Assembly: GCA_947467625.1 (NCBI GenBank)
Contig: CANIJN010000024.1
Location: forward strand, 1 to 35,465
Length of the DNA: 35,465 nt
From: Opitutia bacterium
GTDB taxonomy: Bacteria > Verrucomicrobiota > Verrucomicrobiia > Opitutales > Opitutaceae
Direction: 5' to 3'
Each line of letters starts with the position of its first letter. The stretch's first letter is position 1. Below are positions 27,727 to 34,627 of this stretch, in pieces. The translations under genes and the position numbers were made by a program. The notes beneath the pieces are model-generated. The model was not told where the DNA came from. It was given only the letters and a program-made list of their open reading frames with translations, and searched no databases.

Positions 27727-27785
27727 GGGACGGAGGGGTTGGGGAGGCGCAGCGCAGTCGTCAGGACGCGGGCGGTGAATAAAAA

Positions 27786-29021
27786 CTACTTCTTCTGCGA
27801 CAACAGTACCGCCGTACCGCGCTTGTTGCCCACGACGAAATCAGGGCGGCCGTCGCCATTTACATCGGCTGCGATGAGCTGGGTGCCGACGCCGGTCGTG
27901 TCGTCCAGCAGACGCGGCTCGTAGGAGACGGAGTGGTTCGGACCACGCCGCAGGAGAAACGCGTAGAGCACGGGCGTACCCGAGGGATCAGCATCACCGC
28001 TCGGTCCATGCGCCCACCACCGTTTGCCTGTCACGATGTCGAGCAAGCCGTCACCATCGACATCGCTCAGCACAACCGCATGAAGCTGGGAAAACTGCGC
28101 GCCGGCGATTTTCTCCGCGGGTTTTTCGGAGAGAATCACGTGTTCCTTAAAATGACTCTCACCACCGTCGGTCGCCCGCACTTGCTCAAACCATGAGAGC
28201 CCGTAGCCGTGCGCGGCCTTGCTGGTGATCACATCGGGGACGCCGTCGCCGTTCACATCCAGCACATACATTTGCGCGCCACCCTTGGCAGCGAAGGAAA
28301 ACGGGTGACGCTTCCACAAAGGATCGCCCGCGAGCGACGCCGGTTGCTCCCACCAACCATCTTTTTCCAAGATGTCATTGAGCCCGTCGCCGTTCACGTC
28401 ACCGAAGCCGAGACCGTGGGTGAAGCGCTGCCAACCAGGCATGACTGGCGAGACCGCATGAAACGTCCACGGGCGGGCCGGGTCCTTCGGCTCCAACGTA
28501 AAGTAACCAATCCGGCCCGCGCTCATACACACGATCGACGGCGGGCCCTTCGCGAGCAGTGGGCCAAAGGTCGGGGATTCGTTGTCCACGGGCAGCGCGG
28601 CCACATAACGGCGCCACGGGCCGCCCTTGACTCCGGGATTCTGATACCACGACGCGTCGACGCCCGGGAAGCCCAGCACCAGCACATCGGGCCAACCGTC
28701 GACATTGAAGTCGTAGGTGAATGCAAAAAAATTATCGGAGTATTTCAGCGGATCGAACACCGACGGCGTAAACAGCTCGTGCCGCTTCGTGAAGTCCGGC
28801 CCCTCATACCAATACGGTCCGGAGACGACATCGAGTTGGCCATCCTTGTTGAAGTCAGCAAACGCCGCGCCCTCGGAGTAAAACTCCTTCGAGAGCGTGA
28901 GTTTCTTATAGGCCGGGGTGGCGGCCGCGCTCGCCGCAGCGACCTCCGCGATGGGCGCGAACGCGAGTGCAAGCAAGAGAACGCGCGTGAGCGCGGCGAC
29001 GAGAGAGCGGGTGGACTTCAT
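27786..29021 (-). CDS. Secreted FG-GAP/VCBS-repeat beta-propeller protein
   Basis: 411 aa from the ATG at 29019-29021 (MKSTRSLVAA). Signal peptide to about residue 30 (LLLALAFAPIAEVAAASA). At least five calcium-binding FG-GAP/VCBS loops of the DxNxDGxxD type are visible: DFNKDGQLDVV, DVNGDGLNDIL, DVNGDGVPDVI, DVDGDGLLDIV and DVNGDGRPDFV. They suggest a seven-bladed propeller, exported and extracellular or periplasmic. No catalytic residues can be named. The reading frame stays open to 29207, but the extra part has no secretory character. The gene precedes the DUF1080-dehydrogenase fusion by 59 bp on the same strand, so the two probably form an operon. Confidence 0.88.
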   Translation of the reverse strand: MKSTRSLVAALTRVLLLALAFAPIAEVAAASAAATPAYKKLTLSKEFYSEGAAFADFNKDGQLDVVSGPYWYEGPDFTKRHELFTPSVFDPLKYSDNFFAFTYDFNVDGWPDVLVLGFPGVDASWYQNPGVKGGPWRRYVAALPVDNESPTFGPLLAKGPPSIVCMSAGRIGYFTLEPKDPARPWTFHAVSPVMPGWQRFTHGLGFGDVNGDGLNDILEKDGWWEQPASLAGDPLWKRHPFSFAAKGGAQMYVLDVNGDGVPDVITSKAAHGYGLSWFEQVRATDGGESHFKEHVILSEKPAEKIAGAQFSQLHAVVLSDVDGDGLLDIVTGKRWWAHGPSGDADPSGTPVLYAFLLRRGPNHSVSYEPRLLDDTTGVGTQLIAADVNGDGRPDFVVGNKRGTAVLLSQKK

Positions 29022-29417
29022 GGGAGGGCTCAGGGGTGAAACGAACCAGTGCGGTCCGAAGATAACGCAGCAGAAAGATCGGGACGCCGCACGCCAACCA
29101 CGAAAAAATCCTACCCACCCGTCTCCGCCCGACGCCGGATACCACGACGTGAGTGTCCGCGGCTCACGGAGATGAAACCCGAGCGTATTTCCACCGGGAA
29201 CGTTCACCGCACCACCGTGGTACTGCGGACAATCTTCTCTCTATCCTGAGGCCGAGGCCGAGCGCGCCACCGCCACCGCTCGAGCGACCGCACGCGCAAA
29301 GGCGGAGAGGTTCGTGGGGAGATCGTGAGCGCGTGGGACGGCTCCACGGGCATTAATCCCTTGCTCGGGACGGCGCGGACCCACACCAGTCCACGCTCAA
29401 CTGCCGAGACCATTCTC
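29022..29417. other. Intergenic region between the FG-GAP gene and the PhnA-like gene, no gene seen
   Basis: Divergent spacer of about 396 bp that should hold both promoters. No coding frame with protein character and no RNA gene was recognised. A small inverted repeat, gtga/tcac, with a GC-rich loop occurs around 29151-29169. No convincing -35/-10 pair was identified. Confidence 0.35.
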
Positions 29418-29744
29418 ATGACCAATCCTCCCTGCCCTGCCTGCACCCTCGAAGATGTCCTCAGCCACGCTGATCATTGGGAATGCTCCACCTGCGGGCA
29501 CGAATGGCCCAAGGACGCCGCGCCCGCAGCGATGCGGATCGTGAAGGATGCGCACGGGAATGTGCTGACCGCAGGCGACACGATCGCGCTCATCAAAGAT
29601 CTGAAAGTGGGCGGCGGATCACAGGTCCTGAAACAAGGTTCCAGGGCGAAAAATATCCGCTTGGTCGACGGTGATCACGAGATCGACTGCCGGATCGACG
29701 GCGTGAGCCTCGCCCTCAAAGCCTGCTTCGTAAAGAAGGCCTGA
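29418..29744 (+). CDS. yjdM: PhnA/YjdM-family zinc-ribbon protein
   Basis: 108 aa from the ATG at 29418 (MTNPPCPACT). The N-terminal zinc ribbon has Cys6, Cys9 (CPAC), Cys23 and Cys26 (CSTC) and ends GHEWPKD. The C-terminal SH3-like domain contains VKDAHGNVLTAGDTIALIKD, LKVGGGSQVLKQG and an IDGVSLALKACFVKKA ending, all typical of YjdM (formerly PhnA). Despite the old name, alkylphosphonate use is not shown for this family and the function is unknown. The in-frame upstream part (from 29325) is not conserved-looking and is excluded. It converges on the DUF1080 gene. Confidence 0.9.
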   Translation: MTNPPCPACTLEDVLSHADHWECSTCGHEWPKDAAPAAMRIVKDAHGNVLTAGDTIALIKDLKVGGGSQVLKQGSRAKNIRLVDGDHEIDCRIDGVSLALKACFVKKA

Positions 29745-29765
29745 GCCGCAGCCACGCGCGTGGCC

Positions 29766-29793
29766 AAAAAAAAACGCTGGCTCAAAGCCAGCG
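29766..29793 (-). terminator. Strong intrinsic terminator of the stand-alone DUF1080 gene
   Basis: On the minus strand the sequence reads cgctggc-tttga-gccagcg directly followed by nine T. This is a perfect 7-bp GC-rich stem, a 5-nt loop and a U-tract, placed 28 bp after the DUF1080 stop. It is the clearest Rho-independent terminator in the window. Just beyond it lies a perfect 14-bp palindrome, gccacgcgcgtggc (29751-29764), next to the convergent yjdM stop. Confidence 0.85.
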
Positions 29794-29820
29794 CGAAAAG
29801 ACGGGGCAGTTACGGGACGC

Positions 29821-30627
29821 TTACGGCAAGGGGCGCACCCAGATATTGCGCATCCGCACGGGCGGCTCGTTCTTGTGATCTTGAAAACGGAACGGCGCCT
29901 TCTCGGGAAACGTTCCACTGTAGCTGGTGACCTGCTTGTGCTTCGTGGGCCCCATAATCGAGGTGTTGTTTTGCACGCAGACCCCATTCACGAACGTCGT
30001 GATGCGGGCGGGCTCGACGACTTTACCAGCAACGAGCTTCGGGGCCGTGAAGATGATATCGTAGACCTGCCACTCGCCGGCCTTGCGCCCGGCATTCACC
30101 AGCGGAGGCGTCTGCCCATACACACTGCCGGTCATGCCATCGGCATAGGTCGGGTTATTGTCGCAATCGAGCATCTGGCTCTCGTAGCGATCCATGAAAA
30201 ACACGCCGGCGTTTCCCTTCTTTTGGGAGTTACCTTTTTGGATCTTCGCATCACTCCGCCACTCGACATGCAGCTGGCAACTCGCGAACTCGAGTTTCGT
30301 CCAGCAGTCGCCACCATTCACGATCAGTTCCCCGTTCTCGATCACCCACGGCGAGGGCTGCGGAGTGGGGTCATCTTTCTTGCGACTGAACAATTGCGAG
30401 GTGTCCTTGCCGTTGAAAATGATGATCGCATCGGCCGGTGCATCGCCAAGTTTGGCCCCGGGAGCCACGACCGGAGGTGCCGGGCGATCGATATCGTGAA
30501 CTTTCCATTTTGAACCCGGGATGAGCGGCGTGTCGGAGTAGCCGACGGGAGAGGGCTTGTTGTCGTCAGCGGCGAAGGCGACGGTACTGACGAGCAGAGC
30601 CGCGAGGGAGAGCAGTTTAGTTTTCAT
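29821..30627 (-). CDS. Secreted stand-alone DUF1080 (3-keto-disaccharide hydrolase family) protein
   Basis: 268 aa from the ATG at 30625-30627 (MKTKLLSLAA). Signal peptide MKTKLLSLAALLVSTVAFA. One DUF1080 (concanavalin-like jelly-roll) domain: DAIIIFNGKDTSQLFSRK, WVIENGELIVNGGDCWTKLE, CQLHVEWRSD, NAGVFFMDRYESQMLD, EWQVYDIIFTAPK, ITTFVNGVCVQNN and VRMRNIWVRPLP at the end. The family is now linked to hydrolysis of 3-keto-glycosides. It is exported to the periplasm or beyond. The leader is CCTCCCTTTTATCCCCC, with no Shine-Dalgarno sequence. The open frame extends to 30816, but that part is the out-of-frame shadow of a 42-aa ORF. Confidence 0.92.
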   Translation of the reverse strand: MKTKLLSLAALLVSTVAFAADDNKPSPVGYSDTPLIPGSKWKVHDIDRPAPPVVAPGAKLGDAPADAIIIFNGKDTSQLFSRKKDDPTPQPSPWVIENGELIVNGGDCWTKLEFASCQLHVEWRSDAKIQKGNSQKKGNAGVFFMDRYESQMLDCDNNPTYADGMTGSVYGQTPPLVNAGRKAGEWQVYDIIFTAPKLVAGKVVEPARITTFVNGVCVQNNTSIMGPTKHKQVTSYSGTFPEKAPFRFQDHKNEPPVRMRNIWVRPLP

Positions 30628-30671
30628 GGGGGATAAAAGGGAGGTGCGAACGGTTGGGCTTGGGGGTCCGG

Positions 30672-30691
30672 CCACCGTGATCAATCGGTGG
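30672..30691. repeat. Inverted repeat next to the 42-aa ORF stop
   Basis: ccaccg-tgatcaat-cggtgg is a perfect 6-bp stem with an 8-nt loop. On the plus strand it is followed by ttatttttt, which looks like an intrinsic terminator for transcription moving rightward. No plus-strand gene ends here, so it may stop antisense transcription or be coincidental. Confidence 0.35.
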
Positions 30692-30820
30692 TTATTTTTT
30701 ACCCTTCTTCGCGCCCGAGGCGTCCGGCATTTTTTTAAATTTGTGCAACGGCTTCTGCTTTTGCTTGAAGCGTTGGCTGGCCTTGAGGTCTTTGATCGTC
30801 GGTAGATATTTGGCACCCAT
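30692..30820 (-). CDS. Possible 42-aa Lys-rich small protein
   Basis: ATG at 30818-30820, stop TAA at 30692-30694. It starts MGAKYLPTIKDLKASQRFKQ, continues KQKPLHKFKKMPDASGAKKG and ends in two lysines. It is strongly basic (about 14 Lys plus one Arg in 42 residues) with no membrane segment. Not recognised. An in-frame TTG start would add LGSPDIDGLAV-like residues. It lies 64 bp upstream of the DUF1080 ATG on the same strand, so it could be co-transcribed, or be a leader peptide. There is no Shine-Dalgarno sequence. The Lys-rich bias may simply reflect A-rich intergenic DNA, so the call is tentative. Confidence 0.4.
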   Translation of the reverse strand: MGAKYLPTIKDLKASQRFKQKQKPLHKFKKMPDASGAKKGKK

Positions 30821-30886
30821 GACCGCTAAGCCGTCAATATCCGGCGATCCGAGCAATCAGAATCGCGCCGCGATCACGAGTGCGTG

Positions 30887-30916
30887 CTCGGCGCTTAACA
30901 ACGCCTTCTTTTTTTA
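30887..30916 (+). other. Hairpin and T-run upstream of the alpha/beta hydrolase
   Basis: A bulged stem around 30867-30894 (cgccgcgatcacg pairing with cgtgctcggcg) and a short ggcg/cgcc hairpin (30890-30905) are followed by ttcttttttt. This could be a terminator or attenuator in the leader of the hydrolase gene that starts at 30960. By-eye call only. Confidence 0.25.
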
Positions 30917-30959
30917 ACCGTCTCGCCGCCTCCCCGTTTCGCGCTCGAAAAACCATTTC

Positions 30960-32207
30960 ATGGCCAAAAAAAAACTCCCCCTGTTCGCCAGCATGCTCGT
31001 GTGCTGTTTCGTATCGCCCGTGAGTTCAGTCCAGTCCGCCGAAGCGGCCGCGGGCACCGCTCCCCTGCCCGCTTTACCGGCTCCACTCGGCGTGCCGACC
31101 CCAGGCCCAGTGACCGACGCGCCCTACGCGCCGCAACCGATTTTACCCGGTGGCGTGGTCATCCCGTTATTCCCCCCCGGCTCGCCCTACCTCAAGACGG
31201 AGCGCGTCCGTGAGGCCGAGGTCTACACTATGGGCGCACCCGGGCAGATCGCTAGCATCGTCAATATCCACAATCCCTCGATCGAGTTTCACCCCGGCAA
31301 TCGCTCGCTGAACACCGGCACGGTCGTGATCTTGGCGGCGGGCGGCGGCCACAATACCTTAAACGTCGGTGGCGAAGGTGCCGACTTCGTGCCGTTTTTC
31401 TCGAACCACGGCGTCAGTACCGTGATTCTGCGGAACCGCCTGCGCCGCGACGGCTACAATCCGAAGACGGATGCCGTCTTTGATGCCTTGCAGGCGATCA
31501 AGCTCGTGCGCGCGTATGCGAAGGAATGGCGCCTCGATCCCCGTAAGATTGGCATCATAGGATTTTCAGCCGGAGCCGAGCTGGCCGCACCCGCCGCGCT
31601 CGTTTGGGCCGAGTATGATCAGAAAAATAACGTGCCGGGAAATCCGCTGGCGGCCGTGTCATCGCGGCCTGATTTCGCCGGTATTATTTACCCCGGCCCG
31701 ACTCCGTTTGCCGCGCCGCGCGGTGGAAATCCCGCGACGCCCCCGCCCATCCCCCGCGACACCCCACCGTCCTTCATCACGTGTGCCGGGTGGGGCGACC
31801 GCGGCCATGCGATCTGGGCCAACGAATGGTTCACCGCCATGCTAAATGCGGGTGTGCCCAACGTCGAAATGCACATCTACGCGCGCGGTCACCATCCCGG
31901 CGATCGCGTCGGCCCCGATGAGCCGCCGTCAACGGGTGGGCTCACGAATCGCGGATTCATTGCCTACGGCAACTGGCCCACGCGGTTCATCGAGTGGTTC
32001 CGCGACCTCGGTTTTCTCAACCAGCCCGGCGTAGAAACCCAAGCCGCCAAAGACGTCGCCACGAATCTTACCCGGCCCGAGCGCGGCCCTCTTGGGGCAG
32101 GGCGTCGTGGTGGCGCACCTACACCGGGTTCCCCCTCGGGCGCGACTCCGGCGGGCGCGCCGCCAGCCACCCCCGCCGCCACCGCGCCACGTCCCACGAC
32201 GCCCTGA
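30960..32207 (+). CDS. Secreted alpha/beta hydrolase (acetyl esterase/lipase-like)
   Basis: 415 aa. N-terminal export signal (KKKLPLFASMLVCCFVSPVS, cleavage near SAEA). The oxyanion-type glycine loop is VVILAAGGGHNTLNVGGEG, and the nucleophile elbow is GFSAGAE with Ser203. Before it, DALQAIKLVRAYAKEWRLDP is the helix typical of the Aes/BD-FAE-like acetyl esterase group. The likely acid and base lie in TCAGWGDRGHAIWANEW (Asp) and YARGHHPGDR (His). Conserved sequence ends near residue 360; the last 40 residues are Pro/Ala/Thr/Gly-rich low complexity. Probable role: de-esterification of plant or algal polysaccharides, inferred from family and neighbours. It lies between the DUF1080 gene and the ABC exporter. 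Confidence 0.85.
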   Translation: MAKKKLPLFASMLVCCFVSPVSSVQSAEAAAGTAPLPALPAPLGVPTPGPVTDAPYAPQPILPGGVVIPLFPPGSPYLKTERVREAEVYTMGAPGQIASIVNIHNPSIEFHPGNRSLNTGTVVILAAGGGHNTLNVGGEGADFVPFFSNHGVSTVILRNRLRRDGYNPKTDAVFDALQAIKLVRAYAKEWRLDPRKIGIIGFSAGAELAAPAALVWAEYDQKNNVPGNPLAAVSSRPDFAGIIYPGPTPFAAPRGGNPATPPPIPRDTPPSFITCAGWGDRGHAIWANEWFTAMLNAGVPNVEMHIYARGHHPGDRVGPDEPPSTGGLTNRGFIAYGNWPTRFIEWFRDLGFLNQPGVETQAAKDVATNLTRPERGPLGAGRRGGAPTPGSPSGATPAGAPPATPAATAPRPTTP

Positions 32208-32346
32208 CTACACCCTCCGGCCGGCTCAGCGGGACGTTTCTGTCGGTTCGCTGAAGGTTACGGAGTGAGCGCGCGCTGTCGCCGGCCAGCCCAATGCCCA
32301 TGCGAGCATTTGCCTTTTCGTCGACGCACCTCGAGCGTGAGCGCCC

Positions 32347-34215
32347 ATGGCCCGCCGCAATCCCACCGCTGAAGACCTCGCTCTCGACCGCCTGCCCAAG
32401 GCCCCGCTCAACCGCGAAAGTGTGGGGCAGGCCCTCGCGCTCGCCCGCTACGTCCGGCCCTACCGCGCCCGTTTTCTGGCCGGACTCTTCACGGTGTTTA
32501 TCAGCGCCGCGCTCGGCCTGGCCTTTCCGCTGCTCGCCGGCGCCCTGATCGACTGCGCGCTGCACCCCGCCGTCGCCACACTGCCTGGGTTCGGAGCGCT
32601 CACGCTCAATCAAGTCGCGTTGCTTCTGGCGGTATCAGTCACCTTGCAGGCGCTCGCCTCCTACAACAGCGCCCTCGCGTTCAATCGCGTCGGCCAGAGC
32701 GCTCTCGCCGATTTACGACGCGATTGCTACAGTCGGCTGATCTCGCTGCCGATGGCGTTTTTCGCCCAGCGCCGAGTCGGTGAACTCACCAGCCGCGTCT
32801 CCACCGACGTCGCCCAAATCGAGGGCGCGTTGATCGACGCGCTCCCGCAGCTGTGTCGGCAAAGCGTCTTTTTGCTCGGCGGGATCACCATGATCGCCCT
32901 CACCTCGGGGCGGTTGACCGCCGTCATGCTGGGAACATTACCGCTGCTGATTGCGGCCGCCGTGTTCTTCGGTCGCCGGCTGCGGCGGTTTTCCCGCGAG
33001 ACGCAGGATCACCTCGCGGCCACGAACACGATCGTGGAAGAAACGCTCCAGGCCATCGCCAGCGTAAAGGCATTTGCCAACGAGGCTTTCGAGCTCGGCC
33101 GCTACGACGGCGCTAACCGTCGCGTGTTGGCCGCCGCCCTCAGCGCCGCGCGTTGGCGGGCCGTCTTTGTGGCGTTCTTCATCGTCGCGCTGTTCGGTGG
33201 CATCGTGATCGTTCTGTGGTTCGGCGCCGGCCTCCTCCAGAGCGGCAGCCTCACCCCGGGCGAGCTGACGCGCTTTGTGCTCTACACGACCTTCATCGCC
33301 GGCGTGATGGGGCAATCCGCCGAATTGTTCAGCCAGATCCAGAAAACCGTCGGCGCCACCCAACGGGTGCGCGAACTCCTCCGCGAGACGACCGAAATAA
33401 CGTCCGCTGCGGTCGCTCCACCCACCACTCCGGCACTGACTCGGTTGCGCGGCGAGGTGTCGTTCGAAGGCGTGAGTTTCCGTTACCCGTCGCGACCCGA
33501 CGCCCCCGTCCTCCACGACATCACGCTCACGGCGAAAGCCGGCGAACGCATCGCTCTGGTGGGTCCCAGCGGTGCCGGTAAATCTACCCTGACCGCGCTC
33601 CTATTGCGTTTCTACGAGCCCAGCGGCGGCCGGCTGGTCATCGACGGCCGCGATGCCCGCGCGTATCCGCTGCACTGGTTTCGCGGCCAACTGGCGATCG
33701 TGCCACAGGACGTGCTCCTCTTCGGCGGCACCATCGCCGAGAATATTGTTTACGGCCGGCCCGGTGCCGATGCCGCCGCCATCCGCGAAGCCGCGAGGCA
33801 GGCCAATGCCGACGTCTTCATTTCCACCCTGCCTGACGGCTACGAGACGCTGGTCGGTGATCGCGGCATCCAGCTTTCCGGCGGCCAGCGTCAACGCATC
33901 GCGATTGCCCGCGCGATTTTGAAAGATCCGGCGATTCTCATCCTCGATGAAGCCACCAGTTCCCTCGACAGCGAGAGCGAGCGGCTGGTGCAGGTGGCTC
34001 TGGAACGGCTGATGAAGGGCCGCACGACGTTCATCGTCGCGCATCGCCTTTCCACGATCCGCACCGCCGATCGTATCGCCGTGCTCGCCGCCGGCCGTGT
34101 CGTGGAGCTGGGCAATCACGCCGAACTCTCCACCCAACCCGACGGCCTCTATCGACGCCTCAGCTCACTGCAATTTGGGCCCAGCGATGAGACCCCACCC
34201 CACGTCATCGCCTGA
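32347..34215 (+). CDS. ABC-type exporter, fused permease and ATPase (MsbA/BmrA-like)
   Basis: 622 aa half-transporter. The N-terminal ABC transporter membrane domain has six helices (residues about 40-345), with the coupling region SLPMAFFAQRRVGELTSRVS. The C-terminal nucleotide-binding domain has Walker A GPSGAGKST (406-414), the Q-loop in IVPQDVLLFGGTIAENI, the signature LSGGQRQRIAIARAI (from 510), Walker B ILILDEATSSLD (Asp534-Glu535) and the switch histidine in FIVAHRLST. All motifs are intact, so it should be active as a homodimer. The substrate is unknown; the type commonly moves lipids, drugs or peptides outward. It lies 139 bp after the hydrolase, with no clear link in function. Confidence 0.93.
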   Translation: MARRNPTAEDLALDRLPKAPLNRESVGQALALARYVRPYRARFLAGLFTVFISAALGLAFPLLAGALIDCALHPAVATLPGFGALTLNQVALLLAVSVTLQALASYNSALAFNRVGQSALADLRRDCYSRLISLPMAFFAQRRVGELTSRVSTDVAQIEGALIDALPQLCRQSVFLLGGITMIALTSGRLTAVMLGTLPLLIAAAVFFGRRLRRFSRETQDHLAATNTIVEETLQAIASVKAFANEAFELGRYDGANRRVLAAALSAARWRAVFVAFFIVALFGGIVIVLWFGAGLLQSGSLTPGELTRFVLYTTFIAGVMGQSAELFSQIQKTVGATQRVRELLRETTEITSAAVAPPTTPALTRLRGEVSFEGVSFRYPSRPDAPVLHDITLTAKAGERIALVGPSGAGKSTLTALLLRFYEPSGGRLVIDGRDARAYPLHWFRGQLAIVPQDVLLFGGTIAENIVYGRPGADAAAIREAARQANADVFISTLPDGYETLVGDRGIQLSGGQRQRIAIARAILKDPAILILDEATSSLDSESERLVQVALERLMKGRTTFIVAHRLSTIRTADRIAVLAAGRVVELGNHAELSTQPDGLYRRLSSLQFGPSDETPPHVIA

Positions 34216-34310
34216 GACTCGGTTTCGACCGGGCGCATTGGTTTGCCCATTCTCTCGCCCTTCGCTTCTGCCGCCGTTAATACCCACGACCGTTGAGCTC
34301 TGGACTTCTC

Positions 34311-34366
34311 GTAGCCGCGAGCGTGAGCGAGTGGACAAATCACCCCTCGCTGGCGCTCGCGACTAC
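34311..34366 (-). repeat. Dispersed palindromic repeat, copy B
   Basis: The left arm gtagccgcgagcgtgagcga (34311-34330) and the right arm tcgctggcgctcgcgactac (34347-34366) pair over most of their length. The loop reads gtggacaaatcaccc. Its reverse complement, gggtgatttgtccac, matches the loop of copy A at 19030-19044 except for two bases, so the elements are in opposite orientation. This copy also lies between convergent genes. Confidence 0.75.
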
Positions 34367-34426
34367 CCGGTAAATCAAAGCCAGAATCTTTTGGACGATT
34401 GATATTATGTGAGTGTTTGACCGCTG

Positions 34427-34446
34427 GTAGCTACGAGCGTGAGCGA
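34427..34446 (-). repeat. Half copy of the dispersed palindromic repeat
   Basis: gtagctacgagcgtgagcga is nearly the left arm of the element at 34311-34330 (two differences). It is not followed by a matching right arm, so it is a fragment or decayed copy about 60 bp from copy B. Confidence 0.6.
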
Positions 34447-34550
34447 ATGCCGCCCACACGGAGAGGGCACCGCAGAGACAAGAGAATCCGCCGCAGAGGA
34501 AGCGACGAACGCGAAGCCCCGCCGCCGAGTGAAGCACCCTTGCCGAGGCA

Positions 34551-34610
34551 CACACCGCTACACACCGCTACACACCGCTACACACCGCTACACACCGCTA
34601 CACGCTGCTA
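34551..34610. repeat. Decamer tandem repeat
   Basis: Five perfect copies of cacaccgcta (34551-34600), then a diverged sixth unit cacgctgcta (34601-34610) and the start of a seventh (gacgctg). It lies about 20-70 bp from the stop codon of the minus-strand surface-protein gene. The 10-bp period is close to one DNA turn. A slippage-prone site. Confidence 0.9.
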
Positions 34611-34627
34611 GACGCTGCCCTCAGCGC

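Larger units (their letters stand above)
34216..34627. other. Convergent intergenic region with several repeats, no gene
   Basis: Between the stops of the ABC exporter and the surface-protein gene. It holds a copy of the dispersed palindrome (34311-34366), a half copy (34427-34446), and a decamer tandem repeat (34551-34600). The open frames here are Arg/Pro/His-rich and include the tandem repeat, so I call no gene. Confidence 0.6.

Noticed and set aside
34551-34610. Short repeats considered as a CRISPR array
   Set aside because: Units are contiguous 10-mers with no spacers, and no cas gene is nearby.
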